From the NCBI RefSeq assembly GCF_002213415.1, contig NZ_NJGU01000009.1, positions 62,001-126,000 on the forward strand: a stretch of 64,000 nucleotides of DNA, read 5' to 3'. Below the pieces are notes generated by a model that saw only the letters and a list, made by a program, of their open reading frames with translations, was not told the DNA's origin and did not search any database. The stretch comes from Herbaspirillum robiniae (lineage in GTDB: Bacteria > Pseudomonadota > Gammaproteobacteria > Burkholderiales > Burkholderiaceae_D). The first letter of the stretch is position 1. Each line of letters starts with the position of its first letter. Below, piece by piece: positions 55,214 through 64,000 of this stretch. A program made the translations under genes and the position numbers.

Positions 55214-55903
55214 ATGCACGTGCGCGACCTGATCCAGTTCCTGGGCGAACTTTCCGAAAACAACAACCGCGCCTGGTTCGTGATGAACAAACCGCGCTAC
55301 GACATCCTGCGCGAAGAGTTTCTGGCGCTGACCATCAAGCTGATCGCCGAGATCAGCAAGTTCGACCCGGCCATCGCCGGCTGCAATCCGAAGAAGGCGC
55401 TGTTTCGCATCAACCGCGACATGCGCTTCTCGCACGACAAGAGCCCCTACAAGACCCACTTCTCCGCGGCCATCACCGCCAGCGGCCTGAAGAAGCCCAG
55501 CCAGGGCGGCGGCCCGGCCTACTATTTCCATATCGATGCCGAAGGCCGGCTCCTGATCGCGGGCGGCGAGTACATGCCGCCGGCCGAGCGCCTGCGCGCC
55601 ATCCGCACCCGCGTGGTCGAGGACGCGGCCGGCTTCAGCAAGATGCGCAAGAACAAGAAGCTGGCCGGAACCTACGGCGACCTGCAGGCCGAGGGCAAGC
55701 TGGTGCGCCCGCCCAAGGGCTTCGACCCGGACAGCCCCAACATCGAATACGTGAAGCTGAAGAGCTTCATCGTCTGGACCGAGACCGGCATCAAGAAGAA
55801 GATCCCGGCGGACCTGGGCCGTGATGTGCTGGAAGGATTCAAGGATGCGTATCCGCTGGTGAAGTGGCTGCGCGACATCCCGCTGCTGCCGGTGGAGGAA
55901 TGA
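55214..55903 (+). CDS. DUF2461-family protein
   Basis: The 229-residue protein has the DUF2461 (TIGR02453) pattern: DLIQFLGELSENNNRAWF near the N-terminus, then FRINRDMRFSHDKSPYKTHF, then a glycine-rich AYYFHIDAEG strand. GGAGACGAAG is 5-14 bases upstream of the ATG. No enzymatic function is known to me for the family. It lies between the HtrA-type gene and the convergent tatC. Confidence 0.88.
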   Translation: MHVRDLIQFLGELSENNNRAWFVMNKPRYDILREEFLALTIKLIAEISKFDPAIAGCNPKKALFRINRDMRFSHDKSPYKTHFSAAITASGLKKPSQGGGPAYYFHIDAEGRLLIAGGEYMPPAERLRAIRTRVVEDAAGFSKMRKNKKLAGTYGDLQAEGKLVRPPKGFDPDSPNIEYVKLKSFIVWTETGIKKKIPADLGRDVLEGFKDAYPLVKWLRDIPLLPVEE

Positions 55904-56059
55904 CGGCCACCTTGCAGCGGGCTTTGCCTTCCTCGCCGTCGCCCTGAACCGTGCCGCATGCTTGCATAAAGGCACTGCGCGGCGCCTGGGATGCGATGCA
56001 CGCGGCTGGTGGCGCTGCCGGCCCCTAACGGCGCGTACGAGGCATAGAGGACGCGCAAA

Positions 56060-56104
56060 AGAAAAATGCCACCGGGCGCGAGCCAGGTGGCATTTTCTTT
56101 TTCG
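56060..56104. terminator. Bidirectional terminator between DUF2461 and tatC
   Basis: AAAAATGCCACC and GGTGGCATTTT arms around a 10-nt loop are flanked by A-rich and T-rich runs. The hairpin ends both converging transcripts, including the long his-hinT-tat one. Confidence 0.87.
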
Positions 56105-56114
56105 AGGCAGGCGC

Positions 56115-56888
56115 TCAGTCCGCCGCGGATGAGCTCGCCTCTTCCGGCGCGCGCGTGGCGCGCTCGAAGATCGGCGCGACCAGCAGGCCGACTTCGTACA
56201 GCAGCACCAGCGGCACGGCCAGCATCAGCTGGCTCATGATGTCCGGCGGCGTCACGACGGCGGCGATGACGAAGGCGCCGACGATGACGTAGGGGCGGAT
56301 CTGCTTGAGCTTCTGCAGCGGCACCAGGCCCATGCGCACCAGCACGATCACGATCACCGGCACTTCGAAGGTCACGCCGAAGGCGACGAACATGGTCAGC
56401 ACGAAATCGACGTAGGCGTCGATATCCGGCGCCACCGACACCGACTTGGGCGCGAAGTTGTTGATGAACGGGAAGACCACGCCGAACACGAAGAAATAGC
56501 AGAACGCCACGCCGATGACGAACAGCATCGAGGACGAGACCACCAGCGGCGCGATCAGGCGCTTCTCATGGGCGTACAGGCCGGGGGCGACGAAGGCCCA
56601 CAGCTGGTACAGCACCCACGGCAGCGACACCAGCACGGCCACCATCATGGTGACCTTGATCGGGATCAGGAACGGCGTGATGACGCCGGTGGCGATCATC
56701 TTGCTGCCCGAGGGCAGCGCGTGGATCATCGGCGCAGCCAGCACGTCGAAGATATGGGCCGCGAAGGGCATCATGCACAAGAACACCACCAGCACCACCG
56801 CCGACGCCTTGACGATGCGACTGCGCAGTTCGATCAGGTGCGAGATGAAGGTGTCTTCGGTGCCGGCCTGGTTGTTTTCTTCAGCCAT
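56115..56888 (-). CDS. tatC: Twin-arginine translocase subunit TatC
   Basis: The 257-residue six-helix membrane protein recognises twin-arginine signal peptides together with TatB. The N-terminus FISHLIELRSRIVKAS is the typical cytoplasmic segment before TM1. The conserved LPWVLYQLWAFVAPGLY block follows. It closes the tatABC set. The Rieske protein encoded at 51758-52366 is one likely client. Confidence 0.97.
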   Translation of the reverse strand: MAEENNQAGTEDTFISHLIELRSRIVKASAVVLVVFLCMMPFAAHIFDVLAAPMIHALPSGSKMIATGVITPFLIPIKVTMMVAVLVSLPWVLYQLWAFVAPGLYAHEKRLIAPLVVSSSMLFVIGVAFCYFFVFGVVFPFINNFAPKSVSVAPDIDAYVDFVLTMFVAFGVTFEVPVIVIVLVRMGLVPLQKLKQIRPYVIVGAFVIAAVVTPPDIMSQLMLAVPLVLLYEVGLLVAPIFERATRAPEEASSSAAD

Positions 56889-56931
56889 GGATTTGCGGCG
56901 TTGAGATTAGGTGAGACGCGATGCGCCGAAA

Positions 56932-57450
56932 TTAAAAGAAACCGGCCGACTTGCCGGCGCCGATGGGACGATACTTCGCCACCCGCGCCGAGGCCGAGAT
57001 GACGCGCGTCTTGCGGCCGCTCTGGTGCTTGTACCAGGCTGGAACCGCAGTGGTGCGCGCCAGCTTCTTGCGGCGGAAGGCCTTGGACTTGATCGACAGC
57101 ATGTCGGCGCTGGGCGTGCGGCTCCAATTGCCCGCGCTGGCGCTGTCGGAGGAAGAGGAGTCGTCGCCGCCGTTCCAGGCGTCGTTGATGGACGCCTCGG
57201 CCTCGGAGACGCTCTTGTGGATGCCGCTGGTCACGTCGCTGGCGGCCTGCTCCACGTCTTTTTGCATCTTGCGCAGCTCGTCCAGCTCGATCTCGCGGCT
57301 GACTTCCGACTTGACGTCGTTGATGTAGCGCTGCGCGCGGCCGAACAGGGTGCCGGCCATGCGCGCCACCTTGGGCAGGCGCTCGGGACCGATCACGACC
57401 AGCGCGACCACGCCGATCAGGGCCAGCTTGGAAAGGCCTATATCAATCAT
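56932..57450 (-). CDS. tatB: Twin-arginine translocase subunit TatB
   Basis: The 172-residue protein has one N-terminal membrane segment (MIDIGLSKLALIGVVALVVIG), the ERLPKVAR hinge and an amphipathic helix, then a long polar tail rich in Ser and Lys. It forms the substrate receptor with TatC. It starts 144 bp after tatA and ends 43 bp before tatC. Confidence 0.94.
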   Translation of the reverse strand: MIDIGLSKLALIGVVALVVIGPERLPKVARMAGTLFGRAQRYINDVKSEVSREIELDELRKMQKDVEQAASDVTSGIHKSVSEAEASINDAWNGGDDSSSSDSASAGNWSRTPSADMLSIKSKAFRRKKLARTTAVPAWYKHQSGRKTRVISASARVAKYRPIGAGKSAGFF

Positions 57451-57594
57451 GAGTCTGTGTGGACATTAAAGGCAGGCTCAAAGCCCTGCGTTGAGAACGT
57501 CCGTCGCCTGCAAGCTGCACATGCACTGCGGCAACGAACGCCTGAATCTGACGCGGCCCGCCATGCCCGGCAACAGCCGGCGGGCGCCGCTTGA

Positions 57595-57798
57595 TCAGCT
57601 GCCGGACTTGTCTTTTTCCTTGGCCTGGACGTCGATGGCCTGGTCCTTCTTCTCTTCGTCGGCGCCCTTGACGCCATCCTTGAAGCCCTTGACCGCCTTG
57701 CCCAGGTCGGAACCCATGTTGCCGAGCTTCTTGGTGCCGAAGACTACCATCACGATCACCAGAACAATCAGCCAATGCCAAATACTGAACGAACCCAT
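57595..57798 (-). CDS. tatA: Twin-arginine translocase subunit TatA
   Basis: The 67-residue protein has a single membrane helix ([18 protein letters not shown]), the TKKLGNMG hinge and the amphipathic helix [15 protein letters not shown], with a charged tail. It oligomerises to let folded proteins cross the inner membrane. It lies 78 bp after hinT. Confidence 0.96.
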   Translation of the reverse strand: MGSFSIWHWLIVLVIVMVVFGTKKLGNMGSDLGKAVKGFKDGVKGADEEKKDQAIDVQAKEKDKSGS

Positions 57799-57876
57799 TC
57801 TATTCTCCTAAGCGGACATCCCTGCCCTGTGTACAAAATCTTCCTTGCCCCGCCCGGCGCTCACGACGCCGAGTCC

Positions 57877-58257
57877 TTATTGTTGCACGAACCGTACCCG
57901 CCACGGATGCGGGCCGCCGATGACGTGCATATGCAGATGGTACACCTCCTGCCCGCCGTCAGGTCCGGTGTTGAACAGCGTCTTGAAACCGCCGCTGCGA
58001 TTGCCCTCGGCGTCGAGCCGGTAACCGCAGCCCTGCTCGGCCGCCAGCTTGGGCGCCAGCGCCGCCATCTTGCCCAGCAGCGCGGTGTCTTCCGGGCCGC
58101 ATTCGGTCAGCGTCGGGATATGCTTGCGCGGCACGATCAGGAAATGCACCGGCGCGGCCGGGTTGATGTCGTGGAAGGCGATCACGTCTTCGTCTTCGTA
58201 GACCTTCTTCGACGGGATCTCGCCGGCGGCGATCTTACAGAAAATGCAATTATCCAA
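57877..58257 (-). CDS. hinT: HIT-family purine nucleoside phosphoramidase HinT
   Basis: The 126-residue protein has the histidine triad HLHMHVIGG near the C-terminus and starts MDNCIFCKIAAGEIPS. HinT hydrolyses AMP-lysine and similar phosphoramidates. It lies between hisE and tatA, a position I recall as common in Burkholderiales. Confidence 0.95.
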   Translation of the reverse strand: MDNCIFCKIAAGEIPSKKVYEDEDVIAFHDINPAAPVHFLIVPRKHIPTLTECGPEDTALLGKMAALAPKLAAEQGCGYRLDAEGNRSGGFKTLFNTGPDGGQEVYHLHMHVIGGPHPWRVRFVQQ

Positions 58258-58290
58258 AATCGTTCTCCTGCGTGGGATGGTGACGCCGGC

Positions 58291-58629
58291 TCAGTCCTTG
58301 CGCGCGGCTTTTTCTTCCAGGCCGGACAGGCCTTCGCGGCGCGCCAGTTCGTTGAGCACGTCCTGCGGCTTCAGGTCGAACTGGGCCAGCAGCACCATGG
58401 AATGGAACCAGAGGTCGGCGCACTCGTAGAGCACCTTGGACTTGTCGCCCGAGACGCGGGCGTCCTTGGCGGCCATCACGGTCTCGGTGGCTTCCTCGCC
58501 GATCTTCTTCAGGATGGCGTCGTCGCCCTTGGAAAACAGCTTGGCGACGTAGGATTTCTCGGGATTGCCGCCGTTGGCCAGCTTGCGCGACTCGATGACT
58601 TCCGCCAGTCGCTTCAGTGTTTCACTCAT
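58291..58629 (-). CDS. hisE: Phosphoribosyl-ATP pyrophosphatase
   Basis: The 112-residue all-helical enzyme performs step 2 of histidine synthesis (PRATP to PRAMP). The metal-binding [13 protein letters not shown] and the later [14 protein letters not shown] are typical. The start overlaps the hisI stop by four bases (ATGA). HisE and HisI are separate here, not fused as in E. coli. Confidence 0.95.
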   Translation of the reverse strand: MSETLKRLAEVIESRKLANGGNPEKSYVAKLFSKGDDAILKKIGEEATETVMAAKDARVSGDKSKVLYECADLWFHSMVLLAQFDLKPQDVLNELARREGLSGLEEKAARKD

Positions 58630-59134
58630 GATGGGGTCTTGTCGGTATCGGCCGGTTTGGAGGCTGTGCTCTTGCGGGTGCGCTTGGGCTTGTCGGCCTT
58701 CTCGGCGGCTGCCGGGGTCGAGGCTGCGGCCACGCCGCCGGCGCCCGGCTGCAGGTCCTTCAGCACAGGCTCCACGGTCTGCCATTCGCCGCTATCGGCG
58801 CTGCCCTCGAACTTCTGGAAGAAGCAGGAGTGGCGACCGGTATGGCAGGCGATGCCGGCCACCTGCTCGACCTTGAGCAGCACCACGTCTTCGTCGCAGT
58901 CGAGGCGGATCTCATGCACCTTCTGGAAGTGGCCGGACTCCTCGCCCTTGTGCCACAGCTTCTTGCGCGAACGGCTCCAGTAGACGGCCTGGCCAATCTC
59001 GACGGTCCGGGCCAGCGCCTCGCGGTTCATCCAGGCGAACATCAGCACATCGTTGCTGCCGACCTCCTGGGTGATCACCGGCACCAGGCCGACCTCGTCC
59101 CATTTGACCTTGTTCAACCATTTGGCGCTGATGC

Positions 59135-59138
<4 letters not shown>
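58626..59138 (-). CDS. hisI: Phosphoribosyl-AMP cyclohydrolase with extra C-terminal tail
   Basis: The 170-residue enzyme opens the purine ring of PRAMP, step 3 of histidine synthesis. It has [17 protein letters not shown] and the zinc-binding CDEDVVLL and [10 protein letters not shown] segments. Residues up to about 120 are the enzyme; the last 50 are an Ala/Lys/Thr/Pro-rich tail (for example [16 protein letters not shown]) not usual in HisI. The start at 59138 overlaps the hisF stop by four bases. Confidence 0.94.
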
Positions 59139-59899
<761 letters not shown>

Positions 59900-59907
59900 T
59901 GTTTACC

Positions 59908-60705
59908 TTATTTGCCGCCGGCAACGCGGTTGGCTTCCAGGGCCTGCGTCAGTTCGTCGGCGCGATCCTGGCCGCTGCGCAGGTCGAGCGTGCCTTCATA
60001 GATGGAACGGCCGCAGATGACCGCCTCGATGCCCTCGTCTTCCACGCGGCACAGCGCTTCCACGTCGTGGATGTTGTGCACGCCGCCCGACGCGATGATG
60101 GGAATCGACACCGCCTGCGCCAGGCGCACGGTGGCTTCGATGTTGACGCCGCCCATCATGCCGTCGCGGCCGATGTCGGTGTAGATGATGGCTTCGCAGC
60201 CATAACCTTCGAACTTCTGCGCCAGGTCGACCACCTCGTGGCCGGAGAGCTTGCTCCAGCCGTCGGTGGCGACCTTGCCGTCCTTGGCGTCCAGGCCGAC
60301 GATGATCTGGCCCGGGAAGGCGCTGCAGGCGTCGTGCAGGAAGCCGGGGTTCTTCACCGCGGCGGTGCCGATGATGATGTAGGACAAGCCGTCGTCCAGG
60401 TAGCGCTCGATGGTGTCGAGGTCGCGAATGCCGCCGCCCAGCTGCACGGGGATCTCGTCGACGTCGTTTTCCTCGGCGAAATCGGCGACCACCTTCAGGA
60501 TGGACTTCACGGCAGCTTCATTCTTGGGCTTGCCGGCGAACGCGCCGTTCAGGTCGACCAGGTGCAGCCGGCGTGCGCCCTGCTTCAACCAGTGCAAGGC
60601 CATTTCTGCCGGATCTTCGGAGAAGACGGTGGCTTGTTCCATATCGCCTTGTTTGAGGCGGACGCAATGACCGTCTTTCAGGTCGATGGCGGGTATAAGC
60701 AGCAT
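59908..60705 (-). CDS. hisA: ProFAR isomerase
   Basis: The 265-residue barrel enzyme isomerises ProFAR to PRFAR. It starts [21 protein letters not shown] with the catalytic aspartate D8 and has the second near [11 protein letters not shown]. The sequence includes the usual [12 protein letters not shown] loop. The C-terminal tail is a few residues longer than in E. coli. Confidence 0.97.
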   Translation of the reverse strand: MLLIPAIDLKDGHCVRLKQGDMEQATVFSEDPAEMALHWLKQGARRLHLVDLNGAFAGKPKNEAAVKSILKVVADFAEENDVDEIPVQLGGGIRDLDTIERYLDDGLSYIIIGTAAVKNPGFLHDACSAFPGQIIVGLDAKDGKVATDGWSKLSGHEVVDLAQKFEGYGCEAIIYTDIGRDGMMGGVNIEATVRLAQAVSIPIIASGGVHNIHDVEALCRVEDEGIEAVICGRSIYEGTLDLRSGQDRADELTQALEANRVAGGK

Positions 60706-60781
60706 GGCTACGGTATGACTAGTCAGTTAGTTGAATGAATGAAGCCGGCTTTGCGGCCGGATCTTGCCGGAAAGGCAAAAA

Positions 60782-61420
60782 TCAAGGCTTCCAGTGTACG
60801 AAATTCCGATACAGCTGCAAACCCGCGGAGGCACTTTTTTCCGGGTGGAACTGGGTTGCAAAGATGTTATCGCGGGCGACCGCGCAGGCGAAGTCGCGGC
60901 CATAGGGCGTTTCGCCCACGACATGGGCGCGCTCGGCCGGCACTGCGTAGAAACTGTGCACGAAATAGAAGTAGGCATTGTCGGCAATCCCGTCCCACAG
61001 GGGATGCTGCGAGGTCTGGCGCACGTGGTTCCAGCCCATCTGCGGCACCTTGAAGCGCGAGCCGTCGTCCTGGGTGACGCCGTCCAGCTCGAAGCGCACC
61101 ACCTTGCCGGGCAGCAGGCCCAGGCCGGGCGTGTCGCCCTCTTCGCTCCAGTCGAACAGCATCTGCTCGCCCACGCACACGCCGAACAGCGGCTTGCTGC
61201 GCGAGGCCTCGACCACCGCTTCCTGCAGGCCGGATTCGCGCAGGCAGCGCATGCAGTCCGGCATGGCGCCCTGGCCGGGCAGCACCACGCGGTCGGCCGA
61301 ACGGATGTCGGCGACTTCGCCGGAGATGCGAACATCGGCCTCGGGCGCGACATGGTGCAGGGCTTGCGCCACCGAGCGCAGGTTGCCCATGCCGTAATCC
61401 ACTACAACAATTTTATTCAT
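60782..61420 (-). CDS. hisH: Imidazole glycerol phosphate synthase glutaminase subunit
   Basis: The 212-residue class I glutamine amidotransferase feeds ammonia to HisF. The triad is C82 in GVCVGEQ, H192 and E194 in FHPEKS. The N-terminus [12 protein letters not shown] is typical. The gap of 76 bp to hisA is the longest within the run hisH to hisE. Confidence 0.96.
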   Translation of the reverse strand: MNKIVVVDYGMGNLRSVAQALHHVAPEADVRISGEVADIRSADRVVLPGQGAMPDCMRCLRESGLQEAVVEASRSKPLFGVCVGEQMLFDWSEEGDTPGLGLLPGKVVRFELDGVTQDDGSRFKVPQMGWNHVRQTSQHPLWDGIADNAYFYFVHSFYAVPAERAHVVGETPYGRDFACAVARDNIFATQFHPEKSASAGLQLYRNFVHWKP

Positions 61421-61483
61421 ATCGAAGATGGCGGCGCGTTCTTGCGCCGAAATGCCAGGTGATTGCCGGATGAATGCCGGAGA

Positions 61484-62080
61484 TTACAAGCTGCCCTTGG
61501 TGGACGGAATCGTACCCGCGGCGCGCGCATCGAGCTCGATGGCCATGCGCAGCGCGCGGCCGAAGGCCTTGAACACGGTTTCGCACTGGTGGTGCGCGTT
61601 GACGCCGCGCAGGTTGTCCACGTGCAGGGTCACCTGCGCGTGATTGACGAAGCCGTGGAAGAATTCGCTGGTCAGGTCGACGTCGAAGGCGCCGATCATC
61701 GAACGCGTGAACGGGATGTGGTATTCCAGGCCGGGACGGCCGGAGAAGTCGATCACCACGCGCGACAACGCCTCGTCCAGCGGGACGTAGGCATGGCCGT
61801 AGCGGCGGATGCCCTTCTTGTCGCCGATGGCCTTGGCGAAGGCCATGCCCAGGGTGATGCCCACGTCTTCCACCGTGTGGTGCGCGTCGATATGCAGGTC
61901 GCCCTTGGCCTGGATGTCCAGGTCGATCAGGCCGTGGCGCGCGATCTGGTCCAGCATGTGGTCGAGGAAAGGCACGCCGGTGTCGAGCGACTGCTTGCCG
62001 GTTCCGTCCAGGTTGATCGCAACGCGGATCTGCGTCTCGTTGGTATTGCGGACGACTTCCGCGGTTCTCGGTGTAGACAT
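61484..62080 (-). CDS. hisB: Imidazoleglycerol-phosphate dehydratase
   Basis: The 198-residue manganese enzyme performs the dehydration step. The metal-binding repeats [21 protein letters not shown] and VNAHHQCE are present. It is the single-function type, without the phosphatase domain found in E. coli HisB, so a separate HisN-like phosphatase must exist elsewhere. Confidence 0.96.
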   Translation of the reverse strand: MSTPRTAEVVRNTNETQIRVAINLDGTGKQSLDTGVPFLDHMLDQIARHGLIDLDIQAKGDLHIDAHHTVEDVGITLGMAFAKAIGDKKGIRRYGHAYVPLDEALSRVVIDFSGRPGLEYHIPFTRSMIGAFDVDLTSEFFHGFVNHAQVTLHVDNLRGVNAHHQCETVFKAFGRALRMAIELDARAAGTIPSTKGSL

Positions 62081-62141
62081 GGTCAGGGTGAGGCGGGGTT
62101 CAAACGGTTGGGTTTTACCTAGGTGGTGCTCGGACGCGGCT

Positions 62142-63254
62142 TTACAACTCTTGCAGCGCCGCTCGCAGGGCCGCCAGGAAGGCGGTGTTTTCTTCTTCTG
62201 TGCTGACGGTTACGCGCAAACAGTTTCGCAGCAATACATGCATTTTACCGGCATTTTTGACCAGCACCTTACGCGCGAACATCGCGGCGAAGACTTTATC
62301 GGCATCCGGGACCCGGATCAACACGAAATTGGCAGCCGACGGGAACACCGTCACCCCGTCCAGCGCCGCCAGCTGCGCCATCAGGCGGGTGCGCGCCTGG
62401 CGCAGCGCCGCGGCCTGCGCCTCCAGCACCTCGAGATGCTCCAGCACGAACAGGGCGGCCGCCTCGGTCAGCACATTGATGTTGTACGGCGGGCGCACCT
62501 TGTCGAATTCGCGCAACAAGGCCGGTGCGGCCGACATGTAGCCCAGGCGGATGCCGGCCAGGCCCAGCTTGGAGACGGTGCGCATCACCACCAGGTTGTT
62601 GAAGCGCGGCAACTCGCGCATCAGGCTGGTCTCGGCGAACGGCTGGTAGGCCTCGTCCACCACCACCAGCCCATAGGGCGCGGCGGCCTCGACGATCTTC
62701 AGCACCTGCTCTTCGGAGAACAGGGTGCCGGTGGGATTGTTCGGATACGACAGGTAGGTGATGACCGGGCGATGCGCGTCCATCGCCGCCAGCATGGCCG
62801 GCAGGTCCAGCGTGAAATCCGCGCGCAGCGGCACGCCGACGTATTCCAGCCCGGCCGCCAGCGCCGAGACCTGGTACATCACGAAGCTCGGCTCCGGCGC
62901 CAGCACCTTGGCGCCCGGCACCGCGCAGGCGACCGAGAGCATCGAGATCAGTTCGTCGGAGCCGTTGCCCAGCAGCACGTCGTAGCCCTCGGGCACGCCC
63001 AGCCGGCGGCAGATCTCCTGCTTCAGGCGCGTATAGCCGGGCACCGGGTAGCGGTTCAGCCCGGTGGCCGCCAGGCGCTGCGCCAGTGCGGCGTGCAGCT
63101 CGGGCGGCAGGGTGTAGGGGTTCTCCATCGCGTCCAGCTTGAGCAGGCCCTCGGCCGGCGGCACATGGTAGGCCTGCCAGCCGCGCACCATCGGACGGAT
63201 CACGCCGGCAATCAGTTGTTCGCAGGAAGCAGGATCAGCCGGTGACTTGTTCAT
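62142..63254 (-). CDS. hisC: Histidinol-phosphate aminotransferase
   Basis: The 370-residue PLP enzyme makes histidinol phosphate. The PLP lysine is in [14 protein letters not shown], and NPTG ([11 protein letters not shown]) and the phosphate arginine are present. Its ATG overlaps the end of the upstream methyltransferase gene by 20 bp. hisG and hisD are not seen and may lie beyond the window. Confidence 0.95.
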   Translation of the reverse strand: MNKSPADPASCEQLIAGVIRPMVRGWQAYHVPPAEGLLKLDAMENPYTLPPELHAALAQRLAATGLNRYPVPGYTRLKQEICRRLGVPEGYDVLLGNGSDELISMLSVACAVPGAKVLAPEPSFVMYQVSALAAGLEYVGVPLRADFTLDLPAMLAAMDAHRPVITYLSYPNNPTGTLFSEEQVLKIVEAAAPYGLVVVDEAYQPFAETSLMRELPRFNNLVVMRTVSKLGLAGIRLGYMSAAPALLREFDKVRPPYNINVLTEAAALFVLEHLEVLEAQAAALRQARTRLMAQLAALDGVTVFPSAANFVLIRVPDADKVFAAMFARKVLVKNAGKMHVLLRNCLRVTVSTEEENTAFLAALRAALQEL

Positions 63255-64000
63255 CTTGTTGGTTCGATGGGGCCAGCGCGGCCAGGCGCTGGCGGATCAG
63301 TTCGCAGTAGTCGGGATTGAGTTCGAAGCCGGCGAAGCGCCGGCCGCAGCGGCGCGCCGCCACCGCGGTGGTGCCGCTGCCCATGAAGGGGTCCAGCACC
63401 ACGCCGCCCGGCGGGCAGGAGGCCTTCACCATGCGCTCCACCACTTCCAGCGGCTTTTGCGTGGGGTGGTCGGCGCGTTCCTTGTGTTCGCGGTGCAGGC
63501 GCGACACGCTCCACACATCCTTGGGGTTGTAGCCCATCTCCAGCCACTTGGCGCCGACGAAGATGGCGCGCGAGCGGGCCTTCTTGGTCTGTTCGTCGTA
63601 GGGAATGCGGATGGCGTCGAGGTCGAAGAAGTAGTCGCGCGCGGCGGCGAAGAAACCGATGGTGTCGTGCACCGACGAATAGCGCCGGGTGCTGCCGCCC
63701 ATGGAGGGCACGCGGCGATCCCAGACGATCTCGTTGATCATGGTCATGCGCTGCTTGAGCATGACGAAGATTTCCGGCGAATACCGCCAGGTGAGGAAGA
63801 TATAGAGGCTGCCGTTGGCCTTGAGCTTGGGCAGCGCGGCGTCGATCCACTGCTCGGTCCAGCGCAGGTACTCGACGGTGTCGAGCTTGTCGGAGTCGTT
63901 GCCGTAGTCCTTGCCCAGCCCGTAGGGCGGGTCGGCGATCAGCAGGTCGATGCTGCCGTCGGGAATGCGCTGCAAGCCCTGCAGCGCATCCTCGCAATGC
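63235..64000 (-). CDS. yhdJ: Partial YhdJ-like DNA adenine methyltransferase (N-terminus outside window)
   Basis: The frame runs off the right edge still open, so its first residues are missing; 255 codons plus the stop are visible. [12 protein letters not shown] (catalytic motif IV) comes before DPFMGSGTT (AdoMet motif I), the beta-class order of adenine-N6 methyltransferases. The sequence, including [14 protein letters not shown] and [12 protein letters not shown], resembles my memory of E. coli YhdJ, which methylates ATGCAT. No restriction enzyme gene is next to it. It overlaps hisC by 20 bp, so hisC translation may depend on it. Confidence 0.85.
   Translation of the reverse strand, partial: HCEDALQGLQRIPDGSIDLLIADPPYGLGKDYGNDSDKLDTVEYLRWTEQWIDAALPKLKANGSLYIFLTWRYSPEIFVMLKQRMTMINEIVWDRRVPSMGGSTRRYSSVHDTIGFFAAARDYFFDLDAIRIPYDEQTKKARSRAIFVGAKWLEMGYNPKDVWSVSRLHREHKERADHPTQKPLEVVERMVKASCPPGGVVLDPFMGSGTTAVAARRCGRRFAGFELNPDYCELIRQRLAALAPSNQQDEQVTG

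Overview
The window looks like a Betaproteobacterium of the Oxalobacteraceae, closest in feel to Herbaspirillum. That is my inference from gene content and order: kdsD-kdsC-lptCAB-rpoN-hpf, petABC-sspA-sspB, and hisC-hisB-hisH-hisA-hisF-hisI-hisE-hinT-tatABC, all in GC-rich DNA with strong GC bias at third codon positions. No database search was possible.

Positions 1 to about 19,850 are an accessory island, visibly more AT-rich and patchy. Its right end abuts the 3' side of ssb; its left end lies outside the window. Left to right it holds a truncated unknown gene; an Abi_C-type abortive-infection protein; an IS21 istA remnant; a caspase-like protease followed by two unrecognised genes (106 and 524 aa); three minus-strand genes for small membrane-anchored proteins, two of them paralogous; a type II CBASS operon (DUF2188 protein, CapV phospholipase, DncV-type cyclase, Cap2 E2-E1 and Cap3 JAMM peptidase); a divergent HTH and zinc-peptidase pair matching the CapH/CapP CBASS regulators; and a block of three overlapping tyrosine recombinases plus a small coiled-coil protein that probably mobilises the island. 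Degenerate copies of one short repeat sit between the defence cassettes.

From 19,919 on, the window is core chromosome: ssb with an MFS exporter, a GT39-family glycosyltransferase, uvrA, a phytanoyl-CoA-dioxygenase-like enzyme, a chemoreceptor, an AEC carrier and a Kef-type antiporter. The lipopolysaccharide block follows (Kdo synthesis by KdsD and KdsC, transport by LptC, LptA and LptB), with rpoN and hpf in the same direction. Next come grxD, ubiX, an SDR, a stand-alone AceE-type dehydrogenase divergent from an Lrp-family regulator, an atypical receiver protein, a conserved unknown and a GAF-PAS-PAS-GGDEF cyclase. Then tRNA-Thr(UGU), sspB, sspA, the cytochrome bc1 genes, mscL, a Nif3-like protein, a membrane-anchored HtrA protease and a DUF2461 protein. 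The tat genes, hinT and the his cluster close the window, with a YhdJ-like adenine methyltransferase overlapping hisC at the edge.

The best candidates for new biology are the caspase module with its two unknown partners and its nested inverted repeats, the DUF2188 gene that leads the CBASS operon, the putative CapH operators, and the paralogous membrane-protein trio.
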